Positions 7,899 through 16,711 of a stretch of 32,763 bases of DNA are shown here, one piece after another. The notes beneath the pieces are model-generated. The model saw nothing but the letters and a program-made list of their open reading frames with translations. It was not told the DNA's origin and ran no database searches. The stretch is taken from assembly GCA_040902885.1 (NCBI GenBank), contig JBBDWK010000041.1, positions 1-32,763 on the forward strand, written 5' to 3'. How positions within the stretch are numbered: the stretch's first letter is position 1; each line of letters begins with the position of its first letter. The translations under genes and the position numbers were made by a program. The DNA comes from JBBDWK01 sp040902885. GTDB lineage: Bacteria > Acidobacteriota > Terriglobia > Bryobacterales > Bryobacteraceae.

Positions 7899-8972
7899 TC
7901 AGCGCAGATGGCGGTCGAAGAGCGCATAAGCCATCTGCCGCATCGCATCGGGGAAATCGTGATCGCAATCGGGGTGCTCCACCGTCAGGTTCTTTGGATG
8001 CCCGTACAGCCCATACACCTGACGGGCGGCGGCGGCCACCCGGTCCACGCTGTCCCATTTGAAGTTATTGTCCTTGAGCGGCGCGCTGATGAAGCACGGA
8101 CGCGGCGCGAGCGCACCGATCATCTCGTGGAAGTCGAAAGGGATTTCCGCGAGCCGGTTCTCGTATTCGAGCAGCTTGGGCATGTATCGGTCGCTCGTCC
8201 AGCCCTTGACCTTGCCGTCCATGTAATCGAGATAAGAATCCAGCCCGCAACTCGACACAACGACTTGAATCCGTGGCTCGAAGACTGCAGTGTAGACGGA
8301 ATTGTGCCCGCCCAGCGAGTGCCCGATGGTTCCGAATGCGCCCTTCCGGACGAACGGAAGCGTCTCCAGCAGATCAAGCCCCCGCATGTTGTCCCAGATG
8401 GCTTTCATCGTCCCGCTTTGATAGCCCAGCGCTTTCACGTCGGGTTGATAGTTAGCCAGCAGCGGGTACGAAGGCGCGAGGGTCACATAGCCGCGCTCGG
8501 CGAGTTCCACTGCGTACTGCCGGTTCGGCCTCCCCCCGAGGCCGACTACGACCTTATGGCCGATCTTGTGGTCGGTGGGATGCAGGCACAGCACGGCCGC
8601 GGCTCTCTGACCCGAATTCTGCAGCTTCTTCGGAACCAGCAGATATGCCGGAACGCGGCCTCCAGGTTCGGCGGCGTAAGTAATCAAGCGGCGGAAGTAG
8701 GACCCGGCATCTACCTCCTCTTCCACTCGCAGGTCGAGCGGACAGCGTTTCTCTTTGCCCGGCAGCGGCCCCATCACTTGTTGCATGCCCTGAAGGATCT
8801 CCGCGCGCCGGCGCAGCCAATCACGAACCGTGCCGGCCGGCCTCGCTTTGCCGTTCTCGTCTCGATAGACCAGCAGATTGTCGCGATCCAGCCGGGCCGG
8901 CCGCTGCTGCGCGAACGCCGAAGTGCCAACGGTGGACAACAGAAAAGTGCGACGGCTGAGTGTGGAGTTCAT
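7899..8972 (-). CDS. Exported alpha/beta-hydrolase (acetyl-xylan-esterase-like)
   Basis: Predicted esterase of 357 residues with a Tat-like signal (MNSTLSRRTFLLSTVGTSAFA). The alpha/beta-hydrolase nucleophile elbow is GTIGHSLGGHNS (GxSxGG, Ser near 218). The oxyanion region is probably VLCLHPTDHK, and the C-terminal acid/His area is EHPDCDHDFPDAMR. The length and the MKAIWDNMRGLDLLETLPFV segment before the Ser fit carbohydrate-esterase-like hydrolases that deacylate plant polysaccharides. Downstream on the same strand, after a 116-bp gap, comes the GH13 gene; a shared transcript is possible. It is divergent from the amidohydrolase-like gene, with 53 bp between their starts. Dienelactone-hydrolase-type activity is an alternative. 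Confidence 0.78.
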   Translation of the reverse strand: MNSTLSRRTFLLSTVGTSAFAQQRPARLDRDNLLVYRDENGKARPAGTVRDWLRRRAEILQGMQQVMGPLPGKEKRCPLDLRVEEEVDAGSYFRRLITYAAEPGGRVPAYLLVPKKLQNSGQRAAAVLCLHPTDHKIGHKVVVGLGGRPNRQYAVELAERGYVTLAPSYPLLANYQPDVKALGYQSGTMKAIWDNMRGLDLLETLPFVRKGAFGTIGHSLGGHNSVYTAVFEPRIQVVVSSCGLDSYLDYMDGKVKGWTSDRYMPKLLEYENRLAEIPFDFHEMIGALAPRPCFISAPLKDNNFKWDSVDRVAAAARQVYGLYGHPKNLTVEHPDCDHDFPDAMRQMAYALFDRHLR

Positions 8973-9025
8973 AAGCTTCTCATCACGGTAACATCGCTGC
9001 CGTTTCGGGATGATACCATGCGCTC

Positions 9026-9931
9026 ATGACGCGTAGAACCGCTTTGGCTTGTACGGCCGGCTCGGCACTGCAAGCCAACCTCACCCCGGAAGCCACAAAG
9101 GCTCCGGTCGTCAATGCGGCCGAGCACGCCTGGGTGATCCATGACCCGCAATTTCGGATTGACGCTCAAGTGGCAACGTGCCCTTCCAACCTGCCGCGCT
9201 ATGAATATTCCGGCGAATATCTTCTTTCGGAAATGAGGACGTACGGCGTCGATCACGTCGTCATCTCTCACGTCTGCTACTACGGCCGGAACAACGCCTA
9301 CACCAGTCATTGCATCAAGAAGTATCCCGGCAAGTTTGCCGGCATCGGTCTGCTGGTGGGCCATCGGCTGTACTCGCCCGCCGATCCCGAGAACGCGTCC
9401 CGGCTGGACCGCCTGATCCGCGAAGACGGCCTGATAGGTCTCCGTCTTAGCCCGATTTACGATCCGAAGACCGTGTGGCTCAACGATGCCGCGTGCCGGC
9501 CGCTGTGGAAGAAGGCCGAGGAGTTGGGCGGTGTCTTCAATATTTTTCTGGCGCCGCATCAGGTCGGCCAGGTGGCGGACATGGCGGCACGGTTCCCCGG
9601 AGTCAACGTGGTGATCGACCACATCGCGATGATCGACATCACCGCTCCGGACGAGGCGGGTTTCGGGCCGCTATTGAATCTCGCGCGCTTTCCGAACGTC
9701 TACGTGCGCACGTCGCTGCACAATCCGTCAAAGACCCGCAAACCGCCATTCCGGGATGTGTGGCCGTTCCTGCAGCGTTTGTACGACCGTTTCGGTCCGC
9801 GCCGCCTCATCTGGGCAAACTTCTACGAATACGTCATCATGAAGGAGCTCATCCCTTTCTTCACCAGTGAAGACAAGGAATGGATTTTGGGCCGCACGGC
9901 TCACCGCATTTATCGGCTTGGAAGCGGTTAG
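9026..9931 (+). CDS. Amidohydrolase-2 family protein with altered metal/catalytic positions
   Basis: TIM-barrel protein of 301 residues resembling PF04909 amidohydrolases (decarboxylases and lactonases). Visible family features are a barrel strand GIGLLVG (106-112), GLIGLRLSP (135-143) and VVIDHIAM (195-202). The usual N-terminal HxH pair is reduced to AEHAWVIHDP (33-41). The usual W-G-S-D near the C-terminus is IWANFYEYV (262-270), with no Asp. It may therefore use a different chemistry or be inactive, or belong to a divergent subfamily. A short RR-containing N-terminus (MTRRTALACTAGSALQA) could be an export signal. There is no clear ribosome site; TACCAT lies 6 nt before the ATG, suggesting a leaderless transcript. 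Its 3' end overlaps the convergent aldo/keto reductase by 4 bp. Confidence 0.7.
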   Translation: MTRRTALACTAGSALQANLTPEATKAPVVNAAEHAWVIHDPQFRIDAQVATCPSNLPRYEYSGEYLLSEMRTYGVDHVVISHVCYYGRNNAYTSHCIKKYPGKFAGIGLLVGHRLYSPADPENASRLDRLIREDGLIGLRLSPIYDPKTVWLNDAACRPLWKKAEELGGVFNIFLAPHQVGQVADMAARFPGVNVVIDHIAMIDITAPDEAGFGPLLNLARFPNVYVRTSLHNPSKTRKPPFRDVWPFLQRLYDRFGPRRLIWANFYEYVIMKELIPFFTSEDKEWILGRTAHRIYRLGSG

Positions 9932-10887
9932 CCGCCAGCGTACTCAATTCGCGGCGTGCCCGCCCTTACTTCGATATTCCGCTTCCAATCCTCGAGTTGC
10001 GGGCCTTTGATGCGCCCGGCGCGCTCCCGCAGCCCGGCCATTTGTTCCTTCGAGAGCGGCTTGAACTTCTGAGCGATGCGCACGTCGTCTTCCAGTTGCC
10101 CGATAGTGGTGCAGCCGATGGCCGTGCAATGGATCGGCAGGCTCAGCACGTAGCTCAAGCAATCCCTCGCGCTCATGGCGCTCAACAGCTTCGCGTTGGC
10201 GAAATTCTTCATGCCTTGAATGCCCATGCCGCGTTCCACGGCGACTGGCAGCACCAGCTTTTCAAAGCTGAGATACGCGGGATCGGCGGCGTGCAGCGGC
10301 ATCAGGATGGTGTCGTACTTGTCGTAGGCCTTCAGCATGGCGAGATGCACGTGAGGATCGTGGTGGCCCGTGAATCCCATGAAGCGGCACTTGCCCGCCT
10401 TCTTCGCCGCTTCAAAAGCTTCGATGGCCCCGCCGGGCGCGAAGATCCGCTCGACATCGCTCATCTCAGTGACGGAATGAATCTGCCAGAGGTCCAGATA
10501 GTCGGTCTTCAGCCGCTTTAAAGAGAGGTGCAGCTCGGCCTCGGCCTCCGCGCGCGTGCGCTTGCTGCTTTTTGTGGTGATGAAGACATTCTTCCGGAAT
10601 TGCGGCAGCACGGCGCCGTACACCTCTTCCGAGCGGCCGTTCCAATAGCCGTGCGCATTGTCGAAATAATTGATGCCCAGATCGTAAGCGCGGCGGACGA
10701 TGGCCCTCGCGCTGTCGAAGTCGATGAGAGGAAAACGCCCGCCCGCCTGACCGATCACGGTCAGCTTGACGCCCGTTTTGCCGAAGACGCGCATGGGGAT
10801 ATCGCCCGCCTTCACTTGGGCTGCGCGCGCCTGGCCCGCGAGCCCTAGACCCGAAGCCGCCCCGCCGATGAATAATCTGCGCTGCAT
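9928..10887 (-). CDS. Aldo/keto reductase with export-like N-terminus
   Basis: NADPH-dependent aldo/keto reductase-like protein of 319 residues. The catalytic tetrad can be placed at Asp76 (NYFDNAHGY), Tyr81, Lys106 (FITTKSS) and His137 (LWQIHSV). The N-terminus MQRRLFIGGAASGLGLAGQARAA looks like a Tat-type or lipoprotein-like leader, common in acidobacterial and planctomycete relatives and unusual for a cytosolic oxidoreductase. AAGGAG sits 5 nt before the ATG. It faces the TonB receptor gene divergently across a 154-bp region holding a palindrome. The substrate is unknown. Confidence 0.87.
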   Translation of the reverse strand: MQRRLFIGGAASGLGLAGQARAAQVKAGDIPMRVFGKTGVKLTVIGQAGGRFPLIDFDSARAIVRRAYDLGINYFDNAHGYWNGRSEEVYGAVLPQFRKNVFITTKSSKRTRAEAEAELHLSLKRLKTDYLDLWQIHSVTEMSDVERIFAPGGAIEAFEAAKKAGKCRFMGFTGHHDPHVHLAMLKAYDKYDTILMPLHAADPAYLSFEKLVLPVAVERGMGIQGMKNFANAKLLSAMSARDCLSYVLSLPIHCTAIGCTTIGQLEDDVRIAQKFKPLSKEQMAGLRERAGRIKGPQLEDWKRNIEVRAGTPRIEYAGG

Positions 10888-10939
10888 GAATTCTCCTTCG
10901 CCGTACAGTTTACGCCAGACTGGCGCTGCATGGGGAGCG

Positions 10940-10978
10940 TCCGTTCATGGCTGCCAGGGTTCCGTTCATGGCGGAACC
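10940..10978. promoter_or_regulatory. Palindrome and direct repeat between AKR and TonB receptor genes
   Basis: A perfect inverted repeat GGTTCCG-N7-CGGAACC occupies 10958-10978 (7-7-7 layout). Overlapping it, the 12-mer TCCGTTCATGGC occurs twice, at 10940-10951 and 10961-10972, a 21-bp period equal to two helical turns. This resembles an operator for a dimeric regulator able to bind two adjacent sites on one DNA face. A candidate TonB-gene promoter lies downstream (TTGGCG 11008-11013, 16 nt, TTTAAC 11030-11035, 6 nt before the ATG). The bound regulator is not known. Confidence 0.5.
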
Positions 10979-11041
10979 GGTCCCGCTCACGAAATATGTA
11001 TCCACCCTTGGCGCCTCCGTGACAGAAACTTTAACGCAGAC

Positions 11042-13219
11042 ATGTCCCGCAATCTTCGGCTCGCGGTTCTATCTCTCTTGGCGGCCGCCGCGGCTTTCGC
11101 CCAAGCCGGTGGAACGCTGCGCGGCACGGTCACTCTGGAGTCCAACGGCGGCCCCATCCATCACGCCTCGGTTCTGATCGTGCAGTTGGGCCGGAGCGCG
11201 GAGACCGACGACGAAGGACGCTACGAGTTTCGCGGCGTGCCGCCGGGAACCTACAGCGTGATCGCCCGTATCCATGCGCTGCAAGACGAGCGCAAGACTG
11301 TAAAGATCGCCGCGGAAAGTGCCGCTACTCTGGACTTCCGGTTGCGGCTGGACGCGCTGCGGCAGGAGGTTACGGTGACCGCGTCCGGGCGGGAAGAGAC
11401 CTCGCTCGAAGCCATGCAGTCCGTCACCACGCTGGAGTCTTTGGATCTGAACACGAAGATGGCGACTTCGCTGGGCGACGTTTTGGACAATGAAACCGGC
11501 ATTGCCAAACGCAGCTTTGGGCCGGGGAGTTCGCGGCCCGTGATTCGCGGCTTTGACGGCGATCGCGTGCTGATCCTCGAAAACGGCATCCGTACCGGAA
11601 CGTTGTCTTCGCAATCGGGGGATCACGGCGAGGCCGTGGATGCGGCCGGTCTCGAGAGGCTCGAAGTGGTGCGCGGCCCGGCGACGTTGCTCTACGGGAC
11701 GAACGCGCTCGGCGGAGTGGTGAACGCCATCACCCGGCATAGCGTCCTGCACCAGCATCCCGAGAAGGGCTTGAAGGGCTTCATGACCGGCACGGGAGGC
11801 ATGGGCAACGCCCTGGGCGGCGGCACGGCGGGCTTCGATTTCGGACTCGGAAACTGGCTGATCTGGGGCGGCGGCGGCGGTCTCAGATCCGGCGACTACA
11901 ACACGCCGCTGGGCGAGATCGAAAACTCTCACTCACGCAATGGCCAAACCAACGCCGGCTTCGGACGCTACGGCGAAAAGACCTTCTTCAGCTTGGACTA
12001 CCGGCTCTTCGACTCGCGCTACGGCGTTCCCACAGCGCCCGAAGAGGAACACGGCCACGATTCGGTAGACCTGAAGGTTCGCCGCCAGACCGTGCGCTTC
12101 AACGGCGGCGTGCGCAACATCGGGTCCATGCTCGACCGGTTCCAGTTGACGCTCAACTACAGCGACTACAACCATAGGGAACTCGAAGGAAGCGAGATCG
12201 GGACGGAGTTCTTCAATAAGCAGTTTGTCCATCGCGCGGTCTTCGATCAGAGCCGCGGGGGCATCCGCTCGGGGAGTTTCGGGTTCTGGGGCATGCACCG
12301 CGATTACAAAGCGGTGGGCGAAGAAGCGCTTGCTCCTCCCACGCGTCAAAATGCCGTCGCGGCTTTCGGCTTGCAGTCCTTCGATTTCGAAAGGGTGCGT
12401 TTTCAGGTAGGCGGCCGCGTGGAGCGCAACGGCTATAAGCCGGACGGCCTGCGCAGCCGCAGTTTCACGGGGTTTTCGGGATCGGCCGGCATGAGCGTGC
12501 CGATCGCAACCAGCTCGGCTTTCGTAGCCAGCTACAGCCACTCCTACCGCGCCCCGGCGCTCGAGGAGTTGTATAATCGCGGGCCGCATTTCGGCAATCT
12601 CACATTCGAGATCGGCAATGCGGACCTGATGCGCGAGCGGAGCGACGGCATCGATCTTTCGTTGCGCCACCAGTCCCGCAGGCTCCGCGGCGAGGCCAAT
12701 TTCTTTTACTATCGCCTAAAGGACTTTGTATATCTGGCCCCGACTGGCGAGATCGAAGAAGGCTTGATCGGGGCCGAATACCGGCAGGCCGACAGCCGGT
12801 ACACGGGCTTCGAGGGCCGCCTGGAGGCGGCGGTGCACAACAACCTGTGGCTGAACCTGGGACTGGATACGGTCAACGCGAGGCTCCGGCCGTCCAACAC
12901 GCCACTGCCGCGCATCCCTCCGGTTCGAGGCCGCTTCGGTCTGGATGCGCGTTTCGGAGGACTGAGCGTGCGGCCCGAGTTACAACTGGCTGCCGATCAG
13001 AGCGACGTCTTCACTACGGAAGAGCGCACGGCGGGATACGGTGTGTTCAACCTCAGCGGCTCGTACACCGTGGTTCGCCAGCACTCCATGCACGTCTTTT
13101 CGGCGATGCTCTTCAACGCGGGAGACCGGCTGTACCGCAATCACCTGTCCTTCATCAAGGCCTTCGCGCCGGAGATCGGGCGCGGCGTTAAGTTCAGCTA
13201 CACCATCCGGTTCTTCTGA
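11042..13219 (+). CDS. TonB-dependent outer-membrane receptor, ZnuD-like
   Basis: Outer-membrane receptor of 725 residues. It has a signal peptide (1-20, ending AAAFAQ), a CarboxypepD_reg-like beta-sandwich (about 25-102), a TonB-box-like RQEVTVTAS (108-116), a plug domain (about 125-233) with RPVIRGFDGDRVLILENG and LEVVRGPATLLYGTNALGGVVN, then a 22-strand-type barrel ending in Phe (YTIRFF). The plug segment GDHGEAVDAAGLERLEVVRGP and a His/acid-rich loop EEEHGHDSVDL (334-344) resemble zinc receptors of the ZnuD type, so metal uptake is inferred. The start at 11042 was chosen because it begins the signal peptide. There is no Shine-Dalgarno; TTTAAC ends 6 nt before the ATG. It converges with a two-component system 8 bp downstream. 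Confidence 0.88.
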   Translation: MSRNLRLAVLSLLAAAAAFAQAGGTLRGTVTLESNGGPIHHASVLIVQLGRSAETDDEGRYEFRGVPPGTYSVIARIHALQDERKTVKIAAESAATLDFRLRLDALRQEVTVTASGREETSLEAMQSVTTLESLDLNTKMATSLGDVLDNETGIAKRSFGPGSSRPVIRGFDGDRVLILENGIRTGTLSSQSGDHGEAVDAAGLERLEVVRGPATLLYGTNALGGVVNAITRHSVLHQHPEKGLKGFMTGTGGMGNALGGGTAGFDFGLGNWLIWGGGGGLRSGDYNTPLGEIENSHSRNGQTNAGFGRYGEKTFFSLDYRLFDSRYGVPTAPEEEHGHDSVDLKVRRQTVRFNGGVRNIGSMLDRFQLTLNYSDYNHRELEGSEIGTEFFNKQFVHRAVFDQSRGGIRSGSFGFWGMHRDYKAVGEEALAPPTRQNAVAAFGLQSFDFERVRFQVGGRVERNGYKPDGLRSRSFTGFSGSAGMSVPIATSSAFVASYSHSYRAPALEELYNRGPHFGNLTFEIGNADLMRERSDGIDLSLRHQSRRLRGEANFFYYRLKDFVYLAPTGEIEEGLIGAEYRQADSRYTGFEGRLEAAVHNNLWLNLGLDTVNARLRPSNTPLPRIPPVRGRFGLDARFGGLSVRPELQLAADQSDVFTTEERTAGYGVFNLSGSYTVVRQHSMHVFSAMLFNAGDRLYRNHLSFIKAFAPEIGRGVKFSYTIRFF

Positions 13220-13227
13220 AGTCGCGC

Positions 13228-13953
13228 TTACCAGCGCATCTCCTCGCGGATCTCGCCGGCCAGCCGCTTACTGACCACCACTTCCATTCCGTTGGACATC
13301 TTCAGCAGCCAGCGTTTGCTGCTCAGCGGAGAAATCTTGCGAATGTGATCCGTGTTCACGATGGTCTTACGATGGACCCTGCGGAAGCGCGGCCGGTCGA
13401 GTTTCTCTTCGAGCGCTCTCAGAGAGTGGCTGGCGAGAAAGCGGCGTCCTGCCGTGACGATATGGACCAGCTCGCCTTCGGCCTCGAAAGCGATCACTTC
13501 GGAAGGCTCGAGCAGGTGCAGGTCCTGGCCGAGCTTCGCGACAATCTTGCGTGCGGCGTGCTTCTCCGTGAGTGTGCTCTGAGCGTTCGAGACGCCGCGC
13601 AACTGGGCGCGGACCTTGTCGAGTGCGGCGGACAGGCGGTCGCGGTGCACGGGCTTCAGCAGGTAGTCGACGGCGCCCGCGTCGAACGCCTCCAGCGCAT
13701 GCTGCTGGTAGGCGGTGACGAAGACCACCAGCGGGTTGGCGTCCCGCCGGAGCGTGCGCAGCACGGCGAAACCGTCCAGGCCGGGCATTTCCAGATCCAG
13801 GAAGACGACATCCGGGCGCAGACGCTGAATCTGTTCCACCGCCGAGGGTCCGGAATCGGCCTCGCCCGCGATGCGGACATCCGGGAACTCTTCCAGCAGC
13901 TCGCCGAGCACCTGCCGCGCGATCGGCTCGTCGTCGGCAATAAGCGCCATCAT
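13228..13953 (-). CDS. LytTR-family response regulator
   Basis: Response regulator of 241 residues. The receiver domain (1-120) shows ADDEP (Asp7, Asp8), the phospho-acceptor FLDLEMPG (Asp53), a Thr in FVTAY and LLKPVHRD (Lys near 103). The C-terminal LytTR DNA-binding domain (about 138-240) has FLASHSLRALEEKLDRPRF and VHRKTIVNTDHIRKI. These regulators bind direct repeats upstream of target genes. The ATG overlaps the TGA of the sensor gene by 4 bp (ATGA), so the pair is translationally coupled. A second ATG follows immediately. Confidence 0.93.
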   Translation of the reverse strand: MMALIADDEPIARQVLGELLEEFPDVRIAGEADSGPSAVEQIQRLRPDVVFLDLEMPGLDGFAVLRTLRRDANPLVVFVTAYQQHALEAFDAGAVDYLLKPVHRDRLSAALDKVRAQLRGVSNAQSTLTEKHAARKIVAKLGQDLHLLEPSEVIAFEAEGELVHIVTAGRRFLASHSLRALEEKLDRPRFRRVHRKTIVNTDHIRKISPLSSKRWLLKMSNGMEVVVSKRLAGEIREEMRW

Positions 13954-15839
13954 GGCGCCGCCACCGCCTGCTCCACATGGACGCGGGGGACGAGAAAACG
14001 CACGGAGGAGCCTTCCGGACCCGAATCGATTCGCAGATCCGCCTCCGGCCCATAGCAGAGCTTCAGCCGCCGGGCAACGTTCTCCAGACCGACTCCCGCG
14101 CCGTCAGACGGCCTCCTGCCGGTGGATGCAAAGCCGCGGCCTGTGTCCTGTACGCAGACGCTCAGCCCCTCCGCGGGCATCTTGATTTCCAGGCGGATCG
14201 AGCCGCCCTCGGCGCGCGACGCCACGCCGTGCTTCACCGCGTTCTCGATGAGAGGCTGGATGGAAAGAATGGGAATCGGCACGCGCGCCGCTTCCTCGTC
14301 CACGTCGATCTGCGTGCGCAGCTTGGGTCCCAGGCGAAGGCTTTCAATTTCCAAATACGCCTTCACAATGCGCAACTCTTCCTCGAGGGGAATGAAGCTC
14401 TTCTCCGAATGCAGGCAGTAACGGAAGATCTCGGACAGATTCAAAACCGTGCGGCGCGCTCCTTTGGCATCGCGCGGGATGATCCCGTATAGAGCGTTCA
14501 GCGCATTGAAGAGGAAATGCGGGTTGATCTGGGACTGCAAGGCCCGCAGCTCGGCCTGGGTGACCAGACGGCGCATCTCCGACTCCCGATAGTGCTCCAC
14601 CTGCTCCGTGATGTGCGTGCCGATGCGCGCCAGTACATCGAAGTCTTCGCTGAGGTAGCGGCGGCCTCCCTGTCTGCGCCCCAGCAGCACGAATCGGGGA
14701 ACGCCCGAGAGACGGATCGGAACGATCACTTCAACACCCGACCGCTCCAGATCGTCGCGCAGAGACGGCAGGTCGCCGGGCGGCGCGGGAAGCACGAAAT
14801 CGGATTTCTCGAGCTCGGAAAAAAGGTGAACCGGTGCCAGGATCAATTCGGCCCTCATGAACTCGGCCAGCATTCGCGAGGCACGCCGCAGATACTCGCC
14901 CTCGCTTTCCTCTGTAAGGCCCGAGGCGCGCAGTTCCCAAAGCGTGCTTTCGAGGTCCGGCCGGTGAAACAGAATTCGCGTAAGGAGCTTTTGCAGGCCC
15001 CCGCGCAGCAGGGCGAACAGGACCAGCAGCAGGCATGCGCTCATCAGCAGCAGGCCCCGGTGGAAAGGGTCGCCGGCGCTATCGAACAGTTTGGGAAACC
15101 GGTTCACGAGGGAGGCGGCGGCGAACGTCATCCCGCCGGCGAGCAGCACATTCGCAAGAACGCGGATGAACGCATCCAGGAGCACGAAGCGGTAATCCTG
15201 CAGCAGCACCATCAGCGCCAGCGGGATGCCCGCGTGATGGATTACCAGTTCTTCCGACCAGGCTTCATGAATGTGGCCGTGGTTCAGATGCACAAAGGAC
15301 ATGGCGAACAGAAACAGCGCCATGACGGCCAGCAGCCGCGGCATGAGGCCTTTGTCGCGGGACCGGAAGAAGCAGGCCGCGGAGATCGCCGTGAGCAGCC
15401 CGAATCCGCCCGTAATCAGCGTGAGAGCCGCACGATGGTACTGGCTCGCGGGAAGAACCAGCTCGGTCAGGTGCATGAGGGTGGCGACGATGGCCAGTCC
15501 ATAGCCGGCGTATGAGACGACGCGAAACCGGCCGCTCAAGGACAGGTCGAGAAGCACGGCGGGCAGCAGGCTCAGCGCGGTGAAGCTCAAGGCGATGACG
15601 AGTTGCGTGGCCATGGCTTCGCCGTCTTTCGAGGCCAGCACGATCAGGGAGCCGAAATTCCACGAGAACGCCAGCGCCGCGGCGAGCATGGTGAGACGGC
15701 TCCCGCGAAGGCGCGCGCCGGCGCGGTCGCGCAACAAGAGCAGCAGAAAAATCCCGAAAATCAGCGTGCCGGCGGCATGGCCGAGCGTGTTGACGAGAAG
15801 GTACTCATGCGCCGCGGGGACTTCGGACATCCAACTCAT
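13950..15839 (-). CDS. LytS-type membrane sensor histidine kinase
   Basis: Membrane sensor kinase of 629 residues. The N-terminal 285 residues contain about eight or nine hydrophobic segments. Between two of them is the His-rich stretch FVHLNHGHIHEAW followed by EELVIHHAG (183-204), a possible ligand- or metal-binding loop. A GAF-like region follows (about 295-415). The His_kinase domain has SQINPHFLFNALNAL with the phospho-acceptor His441. The ATPase domain has IENAVKHG (Asn533), DTGRGF and GVGLENVARRL. It is paired with the downstream LytTR regulator. The locus converges on the ZnuD-like receptor, which makes metal status a reasonable but unproven signal. Confidence 0.9.
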   Translation of the reverse strand: MSWMSEVPAAHEYLLVNTLGHAAGTLIFGIFLLLLLRDRAGARLRGSRLTMLAAALAFSWNFGSLIVLASKDGEAMATQLVIALSFTALSLLPAVLLDLSLSGRFRVVSYAGYGLAIVATLMHLTELVLPASQYHRAALTLITGGFGLLTAISAACFFRSRDKGLMPRLLAVMALFLFAMSFVHLNHGHIHEAWSEELVIHHAGIPLALMVLLQDYRFVLLDAFIRVLANVLLAGGMTFAAASLVNRFPKLFDSAGDPFHRGLLLMSACLLLVLFALLRGGLQKLLTRILFHRPDLESTLWELRASGLTEESEGEYLRRASRMLAEFMRAELILAPVHLFSELEKSDFVLPAPPGDLPSLRDDLERSGVEVIVPIRLSGVPRFVLLGRRQGGRRYLSEDFDVLARIGTHITEQVEHYRESEMRRLVTQAELRALQSQINPHFLFNALNALYGIIPRDAKGARRTVLNLSEIFRYCLHSEKSFIPLEEELRIVKAYLEIESLRLGPKLRTQIDVDEEAARVPIPILSIQPLIENAVKHGVASRAEGGSIRLEIKMPAEGLSVCVQDTGRGFASTGRRPSDGAGVGLENVARRLKLCYGPEADLRIDSGPEGSSVRFLVPRVHVEQAVAAP

Positions 15840-16191
15840 ATTCTACTGTGTAATCGCAAGGAGCCCTGCGCGAAACCGCGCGCGTTCTGCCCGGGGTTCG
15901 TGCTGTTGAATGGGAACGGCAGCCCGGGGCGCGGGCGCAAATTGGCTTTGTTTGGCAAAATTCTCTACGTCCATGTAAGCAAGGTCTTTACCCGCTCTTC
16001 CGCGGCCTACGATTCCAGATTACGGAACCGGCCGGGGCTAGCAGAGGGCGGCGAGGTGGAGGCGGTTGCAGGGACGGAAGATATTTCGGGCTAAGTGCGG
16101 TGACCGATAAAGGCCGGCTGAACACGCTCTCCCTTGTTTTTGCCTCGACCCCGTCAAGAGCAATACACTAGAGAGTTTCAGCGCCGCCATC
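15840..16191. other. Intergenic stretch without a recognised gene
   Basis: About 350 bases between the sensor kinase start and the first remnant ORF. Open frames here are short, and none shows a recognisable motif or a good ribosome site. No tRNA-like fold, long repeat or clear terminator was seen. Together with the fragments to its right, it looks like decayed accessory DNA. Confidence 0.5.
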
Positions 16192-16311
16192 ATGAGTCTC
16201 CCATTGATCTTCGACACCTGCCGCCCCCGTACGGATGTGGAAGCTGGAACCATCCGCGACGATGAGTTCATGGCGGACCTTTCGCGCGTGGCGGCGCCGC
16301 TATCCGGGTGA
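16192..16311 (+). pseudogene. Possible N-terminal remnant of a DUF499-like AAA+ protein
   Basis: A 39-residue frame beginning MSLPLIFDTCRPRTDV and continuing EAGTIRDDEFMADLSRV before stopping at TGA (16309-16311). The spacing of C-R-P-R, the Gly-Thr and the Asp-rich DDEFMADL resembles from memory the first 30-40 residues of DUF499 ATPases, very large proteins found in putative defence loci with DUF1156 methyltransferases. The ATP-binding part and everything after it is absent. The stop overlaps a GTG of the next frame (GTGA). It could instead be a genuine small ORF. Confidence 0.35.
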
Positions 16312-16607
16312 CCACCGATGCGAAGGTGTTCGATTTCTCGGCCGACAGCCACCAGTTGTTCTCGCCGGGCGGCGAGGTGTTCGATTCGTTCTGCGTCGAT
16401 TCGATTCCTGCGGCGGGCGACGGCCGGGGAGTGGCATGGTTGCTTCGGCGTGCCGGCGGCGATGCGGAGTTCGTGATCGCAACGCAATTCGGGCTGCGGC
16501 GGGTAGAGACCTTGCCGGAACTTCTGGCCGCTCTCGACGCGATAGGAGCGCCGACGGATTTTCCGCTGGGCGATTGGCCCGGCATTACGCTATTCGTAAT
16601 CGCTTGA
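16308..16607 (+). CDS. Hypothetical protein (99 aa), possibly a gene fragment
   Basis: Open frame from a GTG whose first bases overlap the preceding TGA. It encodes VTTDAKVFDFSADSHQLFSP, later GDGRGVAWLLRRAGGDAEFV, and ends in GDWPGITLFVIA. The frame stays open further upstream to about 16266 without an ATG or GTG there, which suits a C-terminal fragment or a +1 frameshift of the previous frame. The composition is protein-like (regular hydrophobic spacing), but no family is recognised. It may be the C-terminal piece of a deleted gene. Confidence 0.4.
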   Translation: MTTDAKVFDFSADSHQLFSPGGEVFDSFCVDSIPAAGDGRGVAWLLRRAGGDAEFVIATQFGLRRVETLPELLAALDAIGAPTDFPLGDWPGITLFVIA

Positions 16608-16711
16608 GATTCCCGACACCTGAGGCGCCGGTCGATTGCTGGCGAGCACAAGGCAACTGATGCGCCGGCGGGTGCAACCAACGGAAGGTCTATCCCGCGC
16701 TGGTCCGTGGT

